This document shows positions 33,383 to 46,106 of a stretch of DNA of 64,000 nucleotides, piece after piece. Source of the DNA: Siphonodentalium dalli (taxonomy: Eukaryota; Mollusca; Scaphopoda; Gadilida; Siphonodentaliidae); contig CP136066.1 in NCBI GenBank assembly GCA_032622095.1, positions 41,305,835 through 41,369,834 of the forward strand, given 5' to 3'. A program made the position numbers and the translations under genes. Below the pieces are notes generated by a model. The model saw nothing but the letters and a program-made list of their open reading frames with translations. It did not search any database and was not told the DNA's origin. Each line of letters opens with the position of its first letter. Position 1 is the stretch's first letter.

Positions 33383-34254
33383 TATTGATATAATCATCGT
33401 CATCAACGGTATAAGCTTTATCATCATCGCAGTTGTGTAAATGTAATATAGGTGATTGGATAGCTTAATTCTCTTTTGACTCACTGAGAGTGTCCACAAT
33501 ATGCTAATATCAATTTTATTCCACAATGCATAACACAGTTATTTGAACACAACGTGAAAGTGATTACGTATGACACTGGCTCGTATTGAGGCGTTCATGG
33601 AATCATAATGTGCGTTAATAGTAATCGACCCGAATGAGCTCCGACCTTTCTTGTATCACTTTTTCCCCTATCCTCAAAATGAGGAGTCAACAGTTGCAAT
33701 ACTTAGAGCCCAACTAACCCCACACCACAATGCGCTCCTCCCCAAATTGCCTTCCACCCAAATGCCATCCATCAAAATGCGCTCCATCAAAAATGCGCTC
33801 ACAAAATGCCCTCCCCTTTTCTCTGCTCCCAAAATGCTTTTCCCAGATATGCCCTCAATTGCCCTTCTCTGGCAGTTTCCCAGTCTGTTTGTGGATGGGT
33901 ATAATGAGGAAACACCACAATATTTGATTTTCTTAATAGAGGCTTCTTTGAGCGTGTTTGCTTGCTTAGTACATACACTTTGAAGTTCACTTAGGGTCAG
34001 GGAGGGCAGTTTTTGAGTATGCATTTAGAGAAAGCATTTGGAGAGGAACGTATTTGGGTTTGTAGACCGGGTTGTCCCTGAGTCGGGATGTCCTTGGATC
34101 GGGAAGTCCTTGGTCAGGCTAGCTGGGGTCCATCGGGTTGGGTTGTCTCTGTGTCAGGTTCCCGTAATACTTGGCTACCGATATGGTCCACGTTTAGAGA
34201 AAGCAACCACACTCTACTATGACATGGTATCTGCCTCAAATGAAAGTCCGGGAG
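33383..34254. other. Intron with a short degenerate repeat
   Basis: Around 33725-33850 an imperfect 14-15-bp repeat (CCATCAAAATGCGCTCC type) occurs. Open frames in several frames over it are short and unlike known proteins. Nothing else was recognised. Confidence 0.5.
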
Positions 34255-34420
34255 CAACAGGGGTGAAGTAAAAATTATCTGTTAAAGTTTTTTTCTCCAT
34301 TTGGATTGTGACTCTGGGTGGTGTGTACATCAATTTCTAGGCGGGTGTGGAGTTCTCACCCTTGAGCATTCCCTATCATCCAAGATGGCAGCCAACATGG
34401 CCGCCGTAGTATAGAATATG
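34255..34420 (+). repeat. Dispersed repeat, inverted partner at 41560-41715
   Basis: GGGGTGAAGTAAAAATTATC, GGATTGTGACTCTGGGTGG, GTGTGGAGTTCTCACCCTTG and AAGATGGCAGCCAACATGG appear in the same order, as reverse complement, at 41560-41715. Confidence 0.75.
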
Positions 34421-34599
34421 AACTAAGTCAGTTTAATCTGTTTTGTTGGAAACTATATATCATGAAATTAACTCAAATTTATAAATTATTTGGATGCTAT
34501 TACATTATACTATTGTTTGAAGGAACATCTGGCACTCCATTAGAAATATGGCTGCCAAAATGGCGACCGGAATGTGAAAAATATGATTTGTTTCGCCTC

Positions 34600-36260
34600 A
34601 TCTATCTTCTATATCTATATTTGCGAATGTCTGTCTGTCTGTCTGTCTGTCTGTGTTCTATAGAAATTCACAGGGGACCATCTAGATGATGCCAAAGGGG
34701 TCTACTAGGAGTAGCTTTTCACGAGAAAGATAATGGTCGGGGTTAGAATTTATAAAGTGACGCCGTTGTTGTCAGGGGCAGAAAAGGGGGAGGGGCAGAA
34801 AAAAAATTTGTCGCCGATTGCCACGAAACTTACATATAATCATCCCCATGATATGAAGAATCCAACGGTGTGGTTTAAATATGTCAAAAGTGGCGTCGTT
34901 TGAGTCAGGGATGAACGGAAGGGGAGAGGGGCACCAAAATTGATAAAACTAATTTTAGCGCCGATTTCCACCAAATTGATATATATTCTTCTTCATGATA
35001 CAAGGAATCTAATTGTGCGATTTAACAACGCCAAATTGTTTTTGGATGAGAGATTGGAAGGGGGTGGGCACTAAATTTGATAATAAGTCGCCGATTGCCA
35101 CCACACTTACACAAAATCATCCCCATGGTATGAGGAGTCTGATGGTGTGGCCTCATTCGAGTCAGGGTTGCATTGAAAGGGACAGGGGCACCAAAATTGA
35201 TGCACAATTTTTTAGCGCCAATTTCCACCAAATTGATACACGTTCTTATCCATGATACGAGGAATCTAATCGTGATTTAAAGACGCCATAATGGTGCTGT
35301 TTGGGTGAGAGATGGAGAGGGGAGTCATTGGCACCAAATTTGATAAAAAAAATTGTTTAGTCGCCGATTATCACTAAACTTATAAACAATCATCTCCATG
35401 ATATCAGGAGTGTAATCGTGTGGTTTAAGGATGTCACAAGTGGGGCCATTCGAGTCAGTGGTGTATAGAGATGAGAGGGACACAACAAATTATATCGATA
35501 TGTTTAGTGCCGATTTCCACCAGATTGATACATATTCTTCTCCGTGATACGAGGAATCTTATCGTGTGGTTTAGATACACCAAATTGGTGCCCTATGGGT
35601 GAGAGATATCGGGACCTTAAATTTGATACGAATTTGTATACTCGCCAATTTTCACCAATTTCATATATATGCATCTCTAATCTCTAATGAGTCTTAGTGT
35701 GTGCAGCTTGAGTCCGAAATAGGGACGGGAGGGTCACCAAAACTGATACAAAATATTTTTAGTACCAATTACCATCAAATTCAGACAGGTTCTTCTCAAA
35801 TGATACCAGAAATAAAATCGTGCTGTCTGTCTGTCTTTTTGTCTGTCTGTGTGCGTTCTATATATAACTTCACACGGTACAATCGAGATGGCACCAAGGC
35901 GTTCTAAGAGGGGTAACTTTTTACAAGGAAGATAATGGTGTGGGTTAAAATTTTCTAAAATGACGCTGTTGGTGGGAGGGGAAATTAAAAAAATATGGTG
36001 AAATAGTTTTGTCGCCGATTTCCACCAAACGAATACATAATCACCTTCGCAATATGGCGTTGTTCGAGTCAGCGTTGCATCAATTGATTTAATAAACTAA
36101 ATTCCACCAAATTCATACACGTTTTTCTCTAATGATATACCATGAATTAAATCACATTTGGTGTCGTTTGCGTTACGGATGGCGAGCGGATATGTACTAT
36201 CATTGATAAGATTGCTATTCGCCGATATCCACATATAAGTTATATACAGTCACCAGGCCA
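34600..36260. repeat. Modular repeat, about 10 diverged modules of 120-160 bp
   Basis: TCGCCGATTGCCACCAAACTT-like text, CATGATACGAGGAATCTAAT, CGAGTCAGGG and GGGGCACCAAAATTGATA recur roughly every 120-160 bp. Sites are near 34813, 34963, 35090, 35216, 35361, 35508, 35643, 35763, 36011 and 36217. TGTC/TCTG microsatellites lie at about 34629-34656 and 35823-35850. The layout resembles a non-autonomous dispersed element; no protein remains. Confidence 0.7.
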
Positions 36261-37240
36261 TCTCCATATCATTTTAAGTAGTTGGGCGTTCACATTTCAC
36301 AATCCCGACATATGGTGACCCACATAAGTCACTTGAACAATTATATCTTCTTAACAGTCATATTTATATGGGAATGGCAATCAAGGCATTCACACAATGA
36401 GCTAGGAAAAAGAGATAACTAGAAGAAGCATTAAACGTATATTTATCATTCTATTGAAGAGATACATATATTCGTGCAAACTGAGAGACCTCGAACCGTC
36501 AGAGGATTGCATAGATGTAATAACAAAATTTAGTCTGTTCCATTCAATACAGTTTCCACAAAAAGTTACAATTTGTCAAGAGATATGGAAGGCCTGTTCA
36601 AAAATAGTGGTCACATTGTGCAGTCAAATATAGTTTCTTCTGATATACAAGAAAATGCAGTTAGTAGCACAAGACTTTTCAGGATTCTACCAATACTGAC
36701 ATCTGACAAGGGTTTTAGAACAGACTTATCGACTGACATAAACAACTCAAAATCTCGCTCTGTGCCTGGCACATGTAGCTGATATATGTGCGCAGCAACA
36801 TTTCGTTTAAACTAAGAATATTTAGCCAATATATAGCACCATGAACAGAGGAGCACCTGAAAATTTCTTTGAAACATCTGTATCTTCATGGATATATGAT
36901 AGCCACGTATCCTCGAGATCTTAGTCCAACCCACTAGATTGATTGATACATCTCAATATGTAAAACCCAATTATCATCTTTTATCGAACTAATGTGTATA
37001 TGATGTTCATGTATCATATTATAACGTCTAATGTATACGCAGTTGTAAATAAATAAATACTTCATTATTGGTGGAACGGATTAATCGCGATAAACAGAAT
37101 GACAATTGACAAGGTGAGCCACTACTTATATTCCATGACTGTAATAATCATGTTTTGTGATGCTATTTGAATATATAATTTATGAGAAAACGTATAACAC
37201 TTTAAGCAAGAGCATTCTCTATTCCCAACAAATATCCACA
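36261..37240. other. Intron sequence with one dispersed repeat
   Basis: About 36283-36355 (ACATTTCACAATCCCGACAT, then TCACTTGAACAATTATATC) matches a segment near 18835-18905. An open frame at 36573-36782 has no family signature. Confidence 0.5.
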
Positions 37241-37640
37241 GCATACATTAACCTGGGCAACGCCGGGTAACCCTGCTAGTATCTCATATAACCGTTCCTA
37301 GTGTTTTGGACTGGTTGCAAATTGTGCCGTGTTTTCTTGTTACTCATATCGTATGATCATTTGCTCAGTACTGCATGTTGTTCATTTCGTCCCAGCCACT
37401 TCCAATCCCTAACAAAATAGATCTTACAGAACATTGTATGAAATTTTCCCGAAAACTCAATATTGGTTCCTGGCCATATTTTAATGTGAAATGAACAGAT
37501 TTGAAGGAATTAATAAGCGAGTGTGAGTATTGCCTATAAAATACAACCTTAGTAGGGCCTGAAACAGTTACTATAATTTATGATGGCAGTCAAAATGGCA
37601 GAAAATGTATAGAAAATGATATAGTTTGTCCCTATGCGCT
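37241..37640 (-). repeat. Dispersed element end and inverted module
   Basis: CTGGGCAACGCCGGGTAACC plus CTGCTAGTAT is the reverse of the element head also seen at 26795. From about 37395 to 37610 the text (GAAATTTTCCCGAAAACTCA, TTTTAATGTGAAATGAACAG) matches, inverted, the region 41064-41240. Confidence 0.55.
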
Positions 37641-37705
37641 TGCTTGTCGCGACTGATATATGCATGGAGTTGACTAATTGCATTAGATACATTAAAAAGA
37701 AACAT

Positions 37706-38070
37706 TTAACCCTTTACCCAACAGAACGCCCAGAAACGCCCTAACAGCCTAAATTATCTTCGGTCTGTCTCAATAAAACCATGGAAATATGGGTATCATT
37801 GGAACCGGCTCATTGAGCACATTGTGATAGTTACAGTTATGCCCTGTGCCAATGCATTCTCTTATATATGCGAGTCGACCATAGGTCGCCTCGCATATAT
37901 AAGAGAATGCATTGGCCTAAAAAAAACTTTTTTTTAACACTTTTTACCATTTTTTCTTTAATATGTGTTAAGCCAATGCATTCTCTTATATATGCGAGGC
38001 GACCTATGGTCGACTCGCATATATAAGAGAATGCATTGGCACAGGGCCGTTCTGTTGGGTAAAGGGTTAA
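37706..38070 (+). mobile_element. TTAA-type MITE (piggyBac-like), full copy
   Basis: TTAACCCTTTACCCAACAGA at the left and TCTGTTGGGTAAAGGGTTAA at the right with TTAA at both ends. It carries the same twin palindromes as the copies at 17138 and 21350. The spacer between palindromes is shorter. Its terminal inverted repeats are the best conserved of the four copies. Confidence 0.88.
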
Positions 38071-38163
38071 ATAGGACATGCACATACGGTATGAGATATG
38101 TTTTGTAAGACCAGAGACTCCCGCATTATATTTCATTTATTTACAACCTTGTAACCTTGTAAG

Positions 38164-38600
38164 ATGTGTGTGGTGGGGATACCTATATATGTTTGTGGTG
38201 GGGATACCTATATATGTATGTGGTGGGGATAACTATATATGTATGTGGTGGGGATACCTATATATGTATGTGGTGGGGATACCTATATATGTATGTGGTG
38301 GGGATAACTATATATGTATGTGGTGGGGATACCTATATATGTATGTGGTGGGGATACCTATATATGTGTGTGGTGAGTATAACTATATATGTGTGTGGCG
38401 GGGATACCTATATATGTGTGTGGTGGGGAGACATATATATGTGAGTGGCGGGGATACCTATATATGTATGTGGCGGGGATACCTATATATGTGTGTGGCG
38501 GGGATACCTATATATGTATGTGGTGGGGATACCTATATATGTATGTGGTGGGGATACCTATATGTGTATGTGGTGGGGATACCTATATATGTATGTGGTA
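38164..38600. repeat. 25-bp minisatellite, about 17 copies
   Basis: The unit TGGTGGGGATACCTATATAT plus GTATG repeats for about 435 bp with small changes (AACTA for ACCTA, GCGGGG for GTGGGG). The + strand open frames rich in Tyr, Val and Trp are by-products. Copies of AACCTTGTAA flank both sides. Confidence 0.93.
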
Positions 38601-40286
38601 TAACCTTGTAAAATTTAGTTCCGTGACATCAACTATGTGGAGAATGCACACACAGTGTATGACGATAATATGATTTGTGCATACTGATGTGGTTAAGATT
38701 AATCATATGTACACGGCAATGTTGTCATACTGGTCTTGTGGGCAATGAGTTCCAAAACCGTACTACATAAAATGTTCTCATACTCTAGTAGATCAGGGAG
38801 ATAATTTTATCACAGCATCATCAAATGAAGATACATTGGGTTGCTGGTACAATGTAACGGTGTTATCATCACATTTAATTATCACTCACGCACTTTCATA
38901 TGACAGCATCGAACCTTGCATGAGTTTAGATATCAGCGTATACCGGGCATCGTTGATGATATAACCCTGAACTGACATTTATTCAACTGTCTCTTCATGC
39001 ACAATGAACAATCTAATTTCCGTGTGCAAGACGATTAGAGGGGAAGCCAGGAATCCTGGTTTCACATGTACCAATCTATATGCCGTGTGAACTGACATAG
39101 AACATGCGCCTGACTACAATGGGGCATTTGGAAGACGATAATTCTAAATGAATATAACACACAATGACCCGATCCCAAAGTGAGCTTGGTCAAACTATTG
39201 GCAACTGGTTAATTATCAAATTACTGGCTGAAGTATATAACACAGTTGGTAGAATAGAGGCTAGCTCTAGTCATGGAAGTGTGCATATTTGGACTATTTA
39301 GTTAAGTAGAAATCACACTATGGCGATTACTCCCGATCGCTAGCGGTTGAGAAATTCCAAAGTATGCCCAGAACAATTGTTGCTTGGAAGCAATATTTGC
39401 AGAGAAAATTGGGTCACGGTGGAATAAACTTGAAGATACACAAGAGCAGGCTAGGATATCATTTTCTCTGAATCAGTTGTTCGCACATGGCACATCCCAA
39501 ATTGGGGGGCTAAATCAATTGTGGTCACAACACGGGCATAATAATTATGACACTGGTACCAAATGACAAGCTCTCCAATCTGGTAGTACATTGCAATACT
39601 CAACGATAAGTGGTGATGGAAAATATTTCCGGAACGAGACTTTGGGTTTAGGAGCAAATGCACTTCTATGTTTTTTATTCTAAGTGTATATGCCCATGAC
39701 AGCTTTTATTGTTTTCATATCTGAATTTCTGTCCACGATGCTTGTGCAATGTACATGTTCCTGACTAAATGGTGGTATTTAATTGCATTGCACGTCCGGT
39801 TATCAAAGATCGCGATAGATATAAGACAAATTATATTAGCCCAGGCGAAAGCTGGCAACTTGAAGATTCAACATGAATATACATGTTTAGGGTTTTGAGG
39901 GCTATTGTATATAATGTTATATGGCATGTCGAAACATGCATCACCACAGTTGGAACCAGCCTCCACTATATAGATACCATGGTTATGCTAAATTATATTT
40001 TCCGATCCAGTACTCCACACTTAGTATAGATGCATGCGTACTGCATAAATATCCAAATAACTCTCCCCAAAACTAAACAAATTTAAGCATTTGGTGGGAC
40101 CTATCAGACCCAAGAAGAATAGAGCGCAAATTCAAGACAAAAATTCAAACCGTACATCCTTCAAGTGAAGCACGAGTTCGGTCTGTTCTACTTCGAGGGT
40201 TGGTGAGTTATTTATCATGAGGTGATCATGTTTGGTGCTATCTCAATGTTCTGAAAACGCTGAAATGTGATCAACTATCAGCCACC
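38601..40286. other. Intron sequence, no gene recognised
   Basis: About 1.7 kb without clear repeat or exon. The open frame at 39384-39566 has no splice context or family signature. Confidence 0.45.
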
Positions 40287-40382
40287 TACAGTAATGCTCT
40301 AAACAATCGACTACTTAACCACATCAGAATTACCCATATTTCTGATGTGGTTAAGGAGTCGATTATTTAGAGCATTACTGTA
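40287..40382. mobile_element. Foldback MITE with TA ends, short copy 2
   Basis: CAGTAATGCTCTAAACAATC and GATTATTTAGAGCATTACTG are inverted and flanked by TA. The inside pairs (CTTAACCACATCAGAA against TTCTGATGTGGTTAAG) around ACCCATA, so the whole 96 bp is nearly one hairpin. Same family as 7145 and 62900. Confidence 0.85.
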
Positions 40383-40699
40383 GCATTACTCGATAGTAAG
40401 TACAGCTTTTTATGAACTATTTGGCATAATGAAGAATGTTACCTGCAAAAGTTATTGACTGTTGATTATTTGTTTGGTTGTTCAGTCGATAGACCATATC
40501 AGGACTAATACTACATCATTCCCACAGCCAGATTATGTTGAACTTTGACCATAATTGTTTTTTTTATTTCTGTGATATTTGTGCTATTTGATGATGATTT
40601 AATTCCTGAGCAGAGGCGCGAACTGCATTATTTCCATGATGAAATGTCAACATAAGCCTCACTGCTTATAATCATATATGATGCCCTAGACTTAGCCTT

Positions 40700-41715
40700 A
40701 ATGAGGCTAAATATTGATTTTCGCAGCCATTTTGAATGATACATTAGCTATTACAAAATGTGTTCAAGTGTGTGTCACCAATCTAACACTTCTGATATAT
40801 TTGTCACCATTTTGACTGTCATAACTGTTCAAGCACCGATGAAATTGAATTGTATAGGTAATAATTGCCTGGGCTTAACTCGTTCATTTCACATTGCACT
40901 ATGGCTAGAAATACGAAATTACACCAAGATAAATTTGATTAGGGATTGAAATGGACTGAGACAAAAGAAATAACAAGAGTAATGTCTCAATGCAGATTAA
41001 TCAACTTCACACATCAACCACAACGTCTAAACAAATAAGGATGAACATAGAATTTTCCATAAATTTGCCGCCATTTTGACTGCCATCATAGACCATAGTA
41101 ACCATTTCAGACCCTACTGAGATTGTATTTTGTCAGTAATACTTCCAATGGCTTAACTCCTTCGGATCTGTTCATTTCATATTAAAATATGACTAGAAAC
41201 CGAAACTGAGTTTTCGAAGAAATATCATACTACGTTCTTTAAAGTAGCTGAGCATAAATGAACAACAAATTTCACTGCCCAAATATTCGTAGGATATGAA
41301 TAATAGGAATACAAACAACAACTTGTCGTCAGTTCCAAACAGTAGAAACGGGTATAGAAGATATGAGTGAAAATGTGTCTATTTTTCAATTCAGGTCACT
41401 ATTTTGGCAGCCATCTTGCCATTGGAGAACCACTTGTTCCTACAAAATGTAGTACAATGTAATAACATCCCAATAATATATACATTTGTATACATTATAG
41501 AAGACATTATCTCCCAATAAAATGGATTAAACAGAGTTAGTTCATATTTTGTAACACGTCGGCCATGTTGGACGCCATCTTGAATTATAGGAAATGCTCA
41601 AGGGTGTGAACTCCACACCCACCCAGAAATTGAAGCACATACCATCCAGAATCACAATCCGCTGAGAAAAAAAATTTAACAGAGAATTTTTACTTACCCC
41701 TGATAATAAAGTGCG
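40700..41715 (-). repeat. Diverged modular repeat with GCCATTTTGACTGCCAT blocks
   Basis: Modules beginning with a GCCATTTTGA-like block start near 40733, 41070 and 41402, with a related block near 41565. Each is followed by text such as CTGTTCATTTCATATTAAAA and a GAAATAC or GAAACCGAAA stretch. The last part is the inverted copy of 34255-34420. No coding sequence. Confidence 0.6.
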
Positions 41716-42852
41716 TTCTCGATTATGAATGTTGTGATCGGTTTCGAGGTATCATAGGTAATTTTGTATGTGGCAATGTGGTATAAAGAGCGACCAATCT
41801 TCCGTCGACCAAAAGCGTTAGGCAATAAAGAGCGTTAACAATTATTAACTTTGTTGTCTTTTTCAAGGTATTATATAATGTGGCATGTGGCATTTGAATA
41901 TACGAATGATTGAGAATTTGGAAATAACTTACACAAAAACAACGATTGAAACAAAATAAGCATGTTATTAATGGCTGAAAAAACAACCAACCCAGGCGCT
42001 ACTAATTATATATTCATAAAAAAATATAGTCTGCCACACGAGAATGACCGAATATAACCACACTATCTTGATTAATTACATAACACATCGGATAACAACA
42101 GTATATATACACTGCGCGCGCACAAACTGATTCACATAGGGGTTAAGGAAATGGCATCTCGGCCCTTTCGAATATCCCGGTGTTACCCCCCCCCAAATCA
42201 CTTCATCATCAACTGATTCACAAATTAGTATCTGTTGACAAACAATTACCGAATCATATAGTCTGCATAATAAACTCCAGATCCGAATCTGTTTTTAATT
42301 CGCTGTACCATTTTGACGTCGTCGTAGTCTAGTCACATTCGAGAGGGCTTTCTGATTGCGTTTGGTGGTTTCTAGACCATATAAATAATTTAAGAAATAT
42401 CTTAGTACCGTCACTGTTATAAAGTTGTCATTCTCACGGTGTTTAGCTACTCTTAAAGCATCAAGGAAAAGTAATTGTCTATGAAACATTTAAGAACCTT
42501 TATATTTAAATAATATTTCAAGAATAGCGGCCCTGGTATTAGGTGCTAGCAATACGACTGAAATATTCATCTTGATTATGGTTGGCTTGCAACAACCACC
42601 ACAGCCATTATTTCATTATTTTATAACCTGAATGTGTTTGAATGTTTTATACACATCGCGTCTTTTCCTTTATTCGCCCAGACAACTGAGACTCCACACA
42701 AATGACAATTTTAGATAAAATAACGGTACTTTACCATAACAGCATCATTTTGAACTATCAGGATCATAGCAATTCAGCAGAACACACCATCATTGTTGAA
42801 AATTAGGACCAGTTAACTAAGGGTGAAATTGGAAACTTTCTATCCATTGTAG
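41716..42852. other. Intron sequence before kinase-homology exon 6
   Basis: Two diverged copies of a block with AATAAAG[TA]GCGTT and AGGTAT occur at about 41708 and 41824. A fragment near 42560-42640 resembles the 127-bp repeat at 5640. An 8-base poly-C tract is at about 42187. No other exon is seen. Confidence 0.5.
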
Positions 42853-43033
42853 AAATAACCAACAAAGTGCGGTCTGAAAAGATCGACCCACCTTTCCGCC
42901 CAACTGTAGCCACCGCCTATGATGTACCTCCACGTATGTTGGGCTTACTTTGTGATTGTTGGGCTGAAAATCCCGGTGAACGACCAACATTCGAAGACAT
43001 CAGAAAGTACATCAAGAAACACAACACAGATCA
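42853..43033 (+). CDS. Receptor guanylate cyclase, kinase-homology exon 6
   Basis: The exon is 181 bases, phase 1 in and phase 2 out. It encodes EITNKVRSEKIDPPFRPTVA and ends DIRKYIKKHNTDQ. EI-x-x-x-V, PPFRP, and C-D-C-W-A-E-x-P-x-E-RP-[TP]-F are the expected C-lobe motifs of the kinase-homology domain. The acceptor is TATCCATTGTAG. The donor is CA|GTAAGTG at 43034, and reading past it meets TAA at once. The last two bases CA take an A from the next exon to make Gln. The exon has no internal Met near its start, so simple ORF searches miss it. Confidence 0.94.
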
Positions 43034-45828
43034 GTAAGTGAATATCTATTTGACTAATAGTATTAATTACATCCATCTGCTTCTCTGTAGTACTCTGCCA
43101 TTGCTTTCAACAATGCTAATGCATATAAATAGGATGATTATATTATAGGGCGGAGTGAACGTTGAATATTGGAATCTCGTCATGGCAACGTCACTAAAAA
43201 GCTCCATAAATTTAATGATATTTCTGACTAAAATTAATTTTCAGGTTGATAATTTTCACTGATAAATAATTAGAAGTACTAAGCACGGTTTTCTAATATA
43301 ATTACGCATTTCAAAGGCATCATACCAATAGCAAACAGTTCATAAATCGCTTCACTATTTATAAGTTTGTTATTCAATATGATGCTTTCTAACTGTAATT
43401 AAATTAGGAAACCAAAGTTATTCCGTAAGTAAAATTTAGAAGTGGTCGAGTATAATCACAGTGTGTGTACGAGTCATCAGATAGCTAGTATAAGTGTTAT
43501 TAATGGGCACAGTCAGAACATCCCAGAATTATAATTTTACGATTTCAGTTTATCAATAGATGGAATATCAAAACTAAGAGGAACATGGAGAAATACATAG
43601 ACGTTGTTCTTATATTCATTACTGATAGTTGTCAATTAACGAATTTTTGCATGTTGAAACCATTGTTATGTAAACAAATCCATTACAGTTATTTGTCAAC
43701 GAACATCGCTAAATGTATAGTAAGTTCAAATATGTTAGTCTGAATATGATTTTCAGAATATTTTTCAATGCTCTGACCTTTGAAAATGTCTACCATCAAT
43801 TTTGATCAATTTGGTGTCTTACTGGACTTATTGGACTGGAATCCGTAATTCCACTATAACTATAACGTTTACATACCAATCTAATTGACATACGCAGGGT
43901 TCGCGCTGGACCGAAATATACTTTTGCCAAATATTTTGCCAAATGAAAATATTTTTTGCCAAATTCTTTTAGAAATTGCCAAATGCTATTACTTTCTGCA
44001 AAATGAAGTTTTATATTTCTACAAGCGCTGTTTGAAAAAACATTTGTTATCGTTAGGAAAGCAGTTAATTATTACCGAACAATACGATTGTTGAAGTGCT
44101 GCTTCACCAGAAGTGCAAATAGAAAAGAGGATTATCTATATGTGAACACCACAACAATAACTTATATAGTAATCTGATCGATACTAATGCTATCAGATTA
44201 CCTGCATTTTGATAAAGGTGTTAACATTTTCTAACCTTATAGACCGCAGTTAATTGCAATGGTTTCCTTAAATTAATGTCATGAGTGACCAATACTTTTT
44301 TTTCCTTGATAATTTAAAAAGTGACTTGCCAAAACTTTTGCCAAATGAAAATATTTTTTGCCAAATGTAAATTATTTTTGCCATTAGCAAGTGGAAACTA
44401 ATAACAAAGGTAATCTATTTTTTCTTTTTTTGTTATTTTGCATGAACCCACTACGAAGGCATGTAGGCGAATTTGAATCTGTGACTTGTTACATTTGAAG
44501 TAAATCATAGGTATCGATTTAGCTTGATTGCGTTTGAATCAGTCATGTAACAAATAAGACATGAAATGACGAATATTATACTGTTACAATTACTATAAGC
44601 ATCTCCCAATCATGGGGTGGGTGGGGGGGGGGGGGATAAAACGCAGAACTTCAAGAGTAGAGTGAAGTTTGACCGCCGTGTCAAGCAAGTTAAACCAATG
44701 CAAAATCAGTCGTGTGAATATGCTCACACGAGCTTACGGTTACGATTGCCTTGAACATCGTTCAGATGGCGCAGTATTGACCCAATTTGAATGACCAAAA
44801 CAAACTGGACAACTTCGTCAACTCTTTACCGGCCGTGCACACGTTGACGAACATCAATAAATATATGAGTTAAACATTCCAGCGAAGATTGTTATTGGTT
44901 GTCATAAGCACATCCATTTTTTCACAAAAGAGCTGCCGGGGTAATTATATTTTGGATATTCCAAGTGCACAGAAATATATTTATATTCACATATTGCTTC
45001 TGCGTTTCCCATATCATTATGATAGCCACCCTCTCTGATCAATGTGGTTATATCTAGTTTTCGCGGATTGTAAATGGCATGGGACCTAAAAATCCCCCGT
45101 GATTTCTATGATGGAGTCTTCGTGGGGCTGATTTAAAAAAGCTATATAAATGTTGTAGATATGTAATAAGAACTGAAAGCACACCTTAATGTTACCCTGT
45201 AAGTAGTCAGTAACAAATGGGATCTTTTTGTAATGTCTCTGTATTGTGTTTTTGTATGGTTTTTTATAGAATATTAAAAAATAAGAAATCAATATCACTA
45301 TGTTTAAACTGATATAAAAATTTAACTCAAACATATTTCAACTACTTGTTGAACATTGAACAACTTAACATCATGACATTTTTGAGAAGTTTGCTGAGTG
45401 AAACTTATTTCTGTTTACATGTTCCTGATTCAAAATTAATCTGTCGTAGTCGGTTTTCCTCGACACTGGGGCCGTGGGTTTTACAGGGCTGATAAAAAGG
45501 CGCCACATCTGCCAGGTACGGGGCATAGGTCTGTAGACCCCGTCAAAATGCAAACACTGTTACAACTCTATAACATTGCCTGCAACTTGTATCCGTCGTT
45601 CTCACTAAGTGTATACATATAAGCAATGAATGGTGGAGTGAACGTGGTCATAGGTTCATGGAGTTAATTCATTTTGTTTATCTGTGCTCGTGGTCAAAAT
45701 CCCATGACCACAGTGAAACTGCAATTATTTTTTTATGTGACGCCATATAAATTACCTCTATACATGTAGATGAGATTGTGAAGGGGTGCCACGTTCCGGT
45801 GACAGTACAATATGGCGAAAGCTAACTT
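43034..45828. other. Intron sequence with TTTTGCCAAAT repeats
   Basis: CAGGGTTCGCGCTGG near 43897 and at about 32970 (CAGGGTTCGCGCTAA) mark copies of a dispersed repeat. It is followed by several TTGCCAAATGAAAATATTTT blocks (43911-43990 and 44326-44395). Poly-G is at about 44621-44634. Open frames at 45086-45334 and 45371-45553 (minus) have no family signature. Confidence 0.55.
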
Positions 45829-45844
45829 ATTCATTGTTATCTGT

Positions 45845-46106
45845 ATTCGACTTTTGTCAGACAGGGAGGCGACAGGGATATAATGAATTTATTCGATCTT
45901 ATCTTTAATCTGTTTGTCAGACAGGGATGAATCATGGATATAATTACCTTATTCGATGTGTTCTTTAGTCTGTGACTGTCAAACAGGGAGGGATTATGGA
46001 TATAACGACCTTATTCGATGGTATCTTTATTATGTTTCTGTCAGAAAGGGAGGTATAAATGATATAATGAACTAATTTGATATTATCTTTACTCTGTTTC
46101 TGTCAG
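45845..46106 (+). repeat. Tandem copies of a 3' splice site, 60-62 bp apart
   Basis: The block TTT(C)TGTCAG[AG]A[AC]AGGGAGG followed by TGGATATAAT and TTATTCGAT recurs with AG at 45860, 45920 and 46044 and the true acceptor at 46106. A mutated copy (TGTCAAACAGG) is near 45982. Each unit repeats the pyrimidine tract, AG and the first 25-30 bases of the helix exon. At least three of the four upstream copies keep an AG after a T-rich tract. The copy at 46044, if used, meets TAA in frame after nine codons. Confidence 0.8.

Noticed and set aside
45371-45553. 60-codon minus-strand frame (retroelement gag-like look)
   Set aside because: Pro/Arg-rich text gives a vague impression only; no motif supports it.
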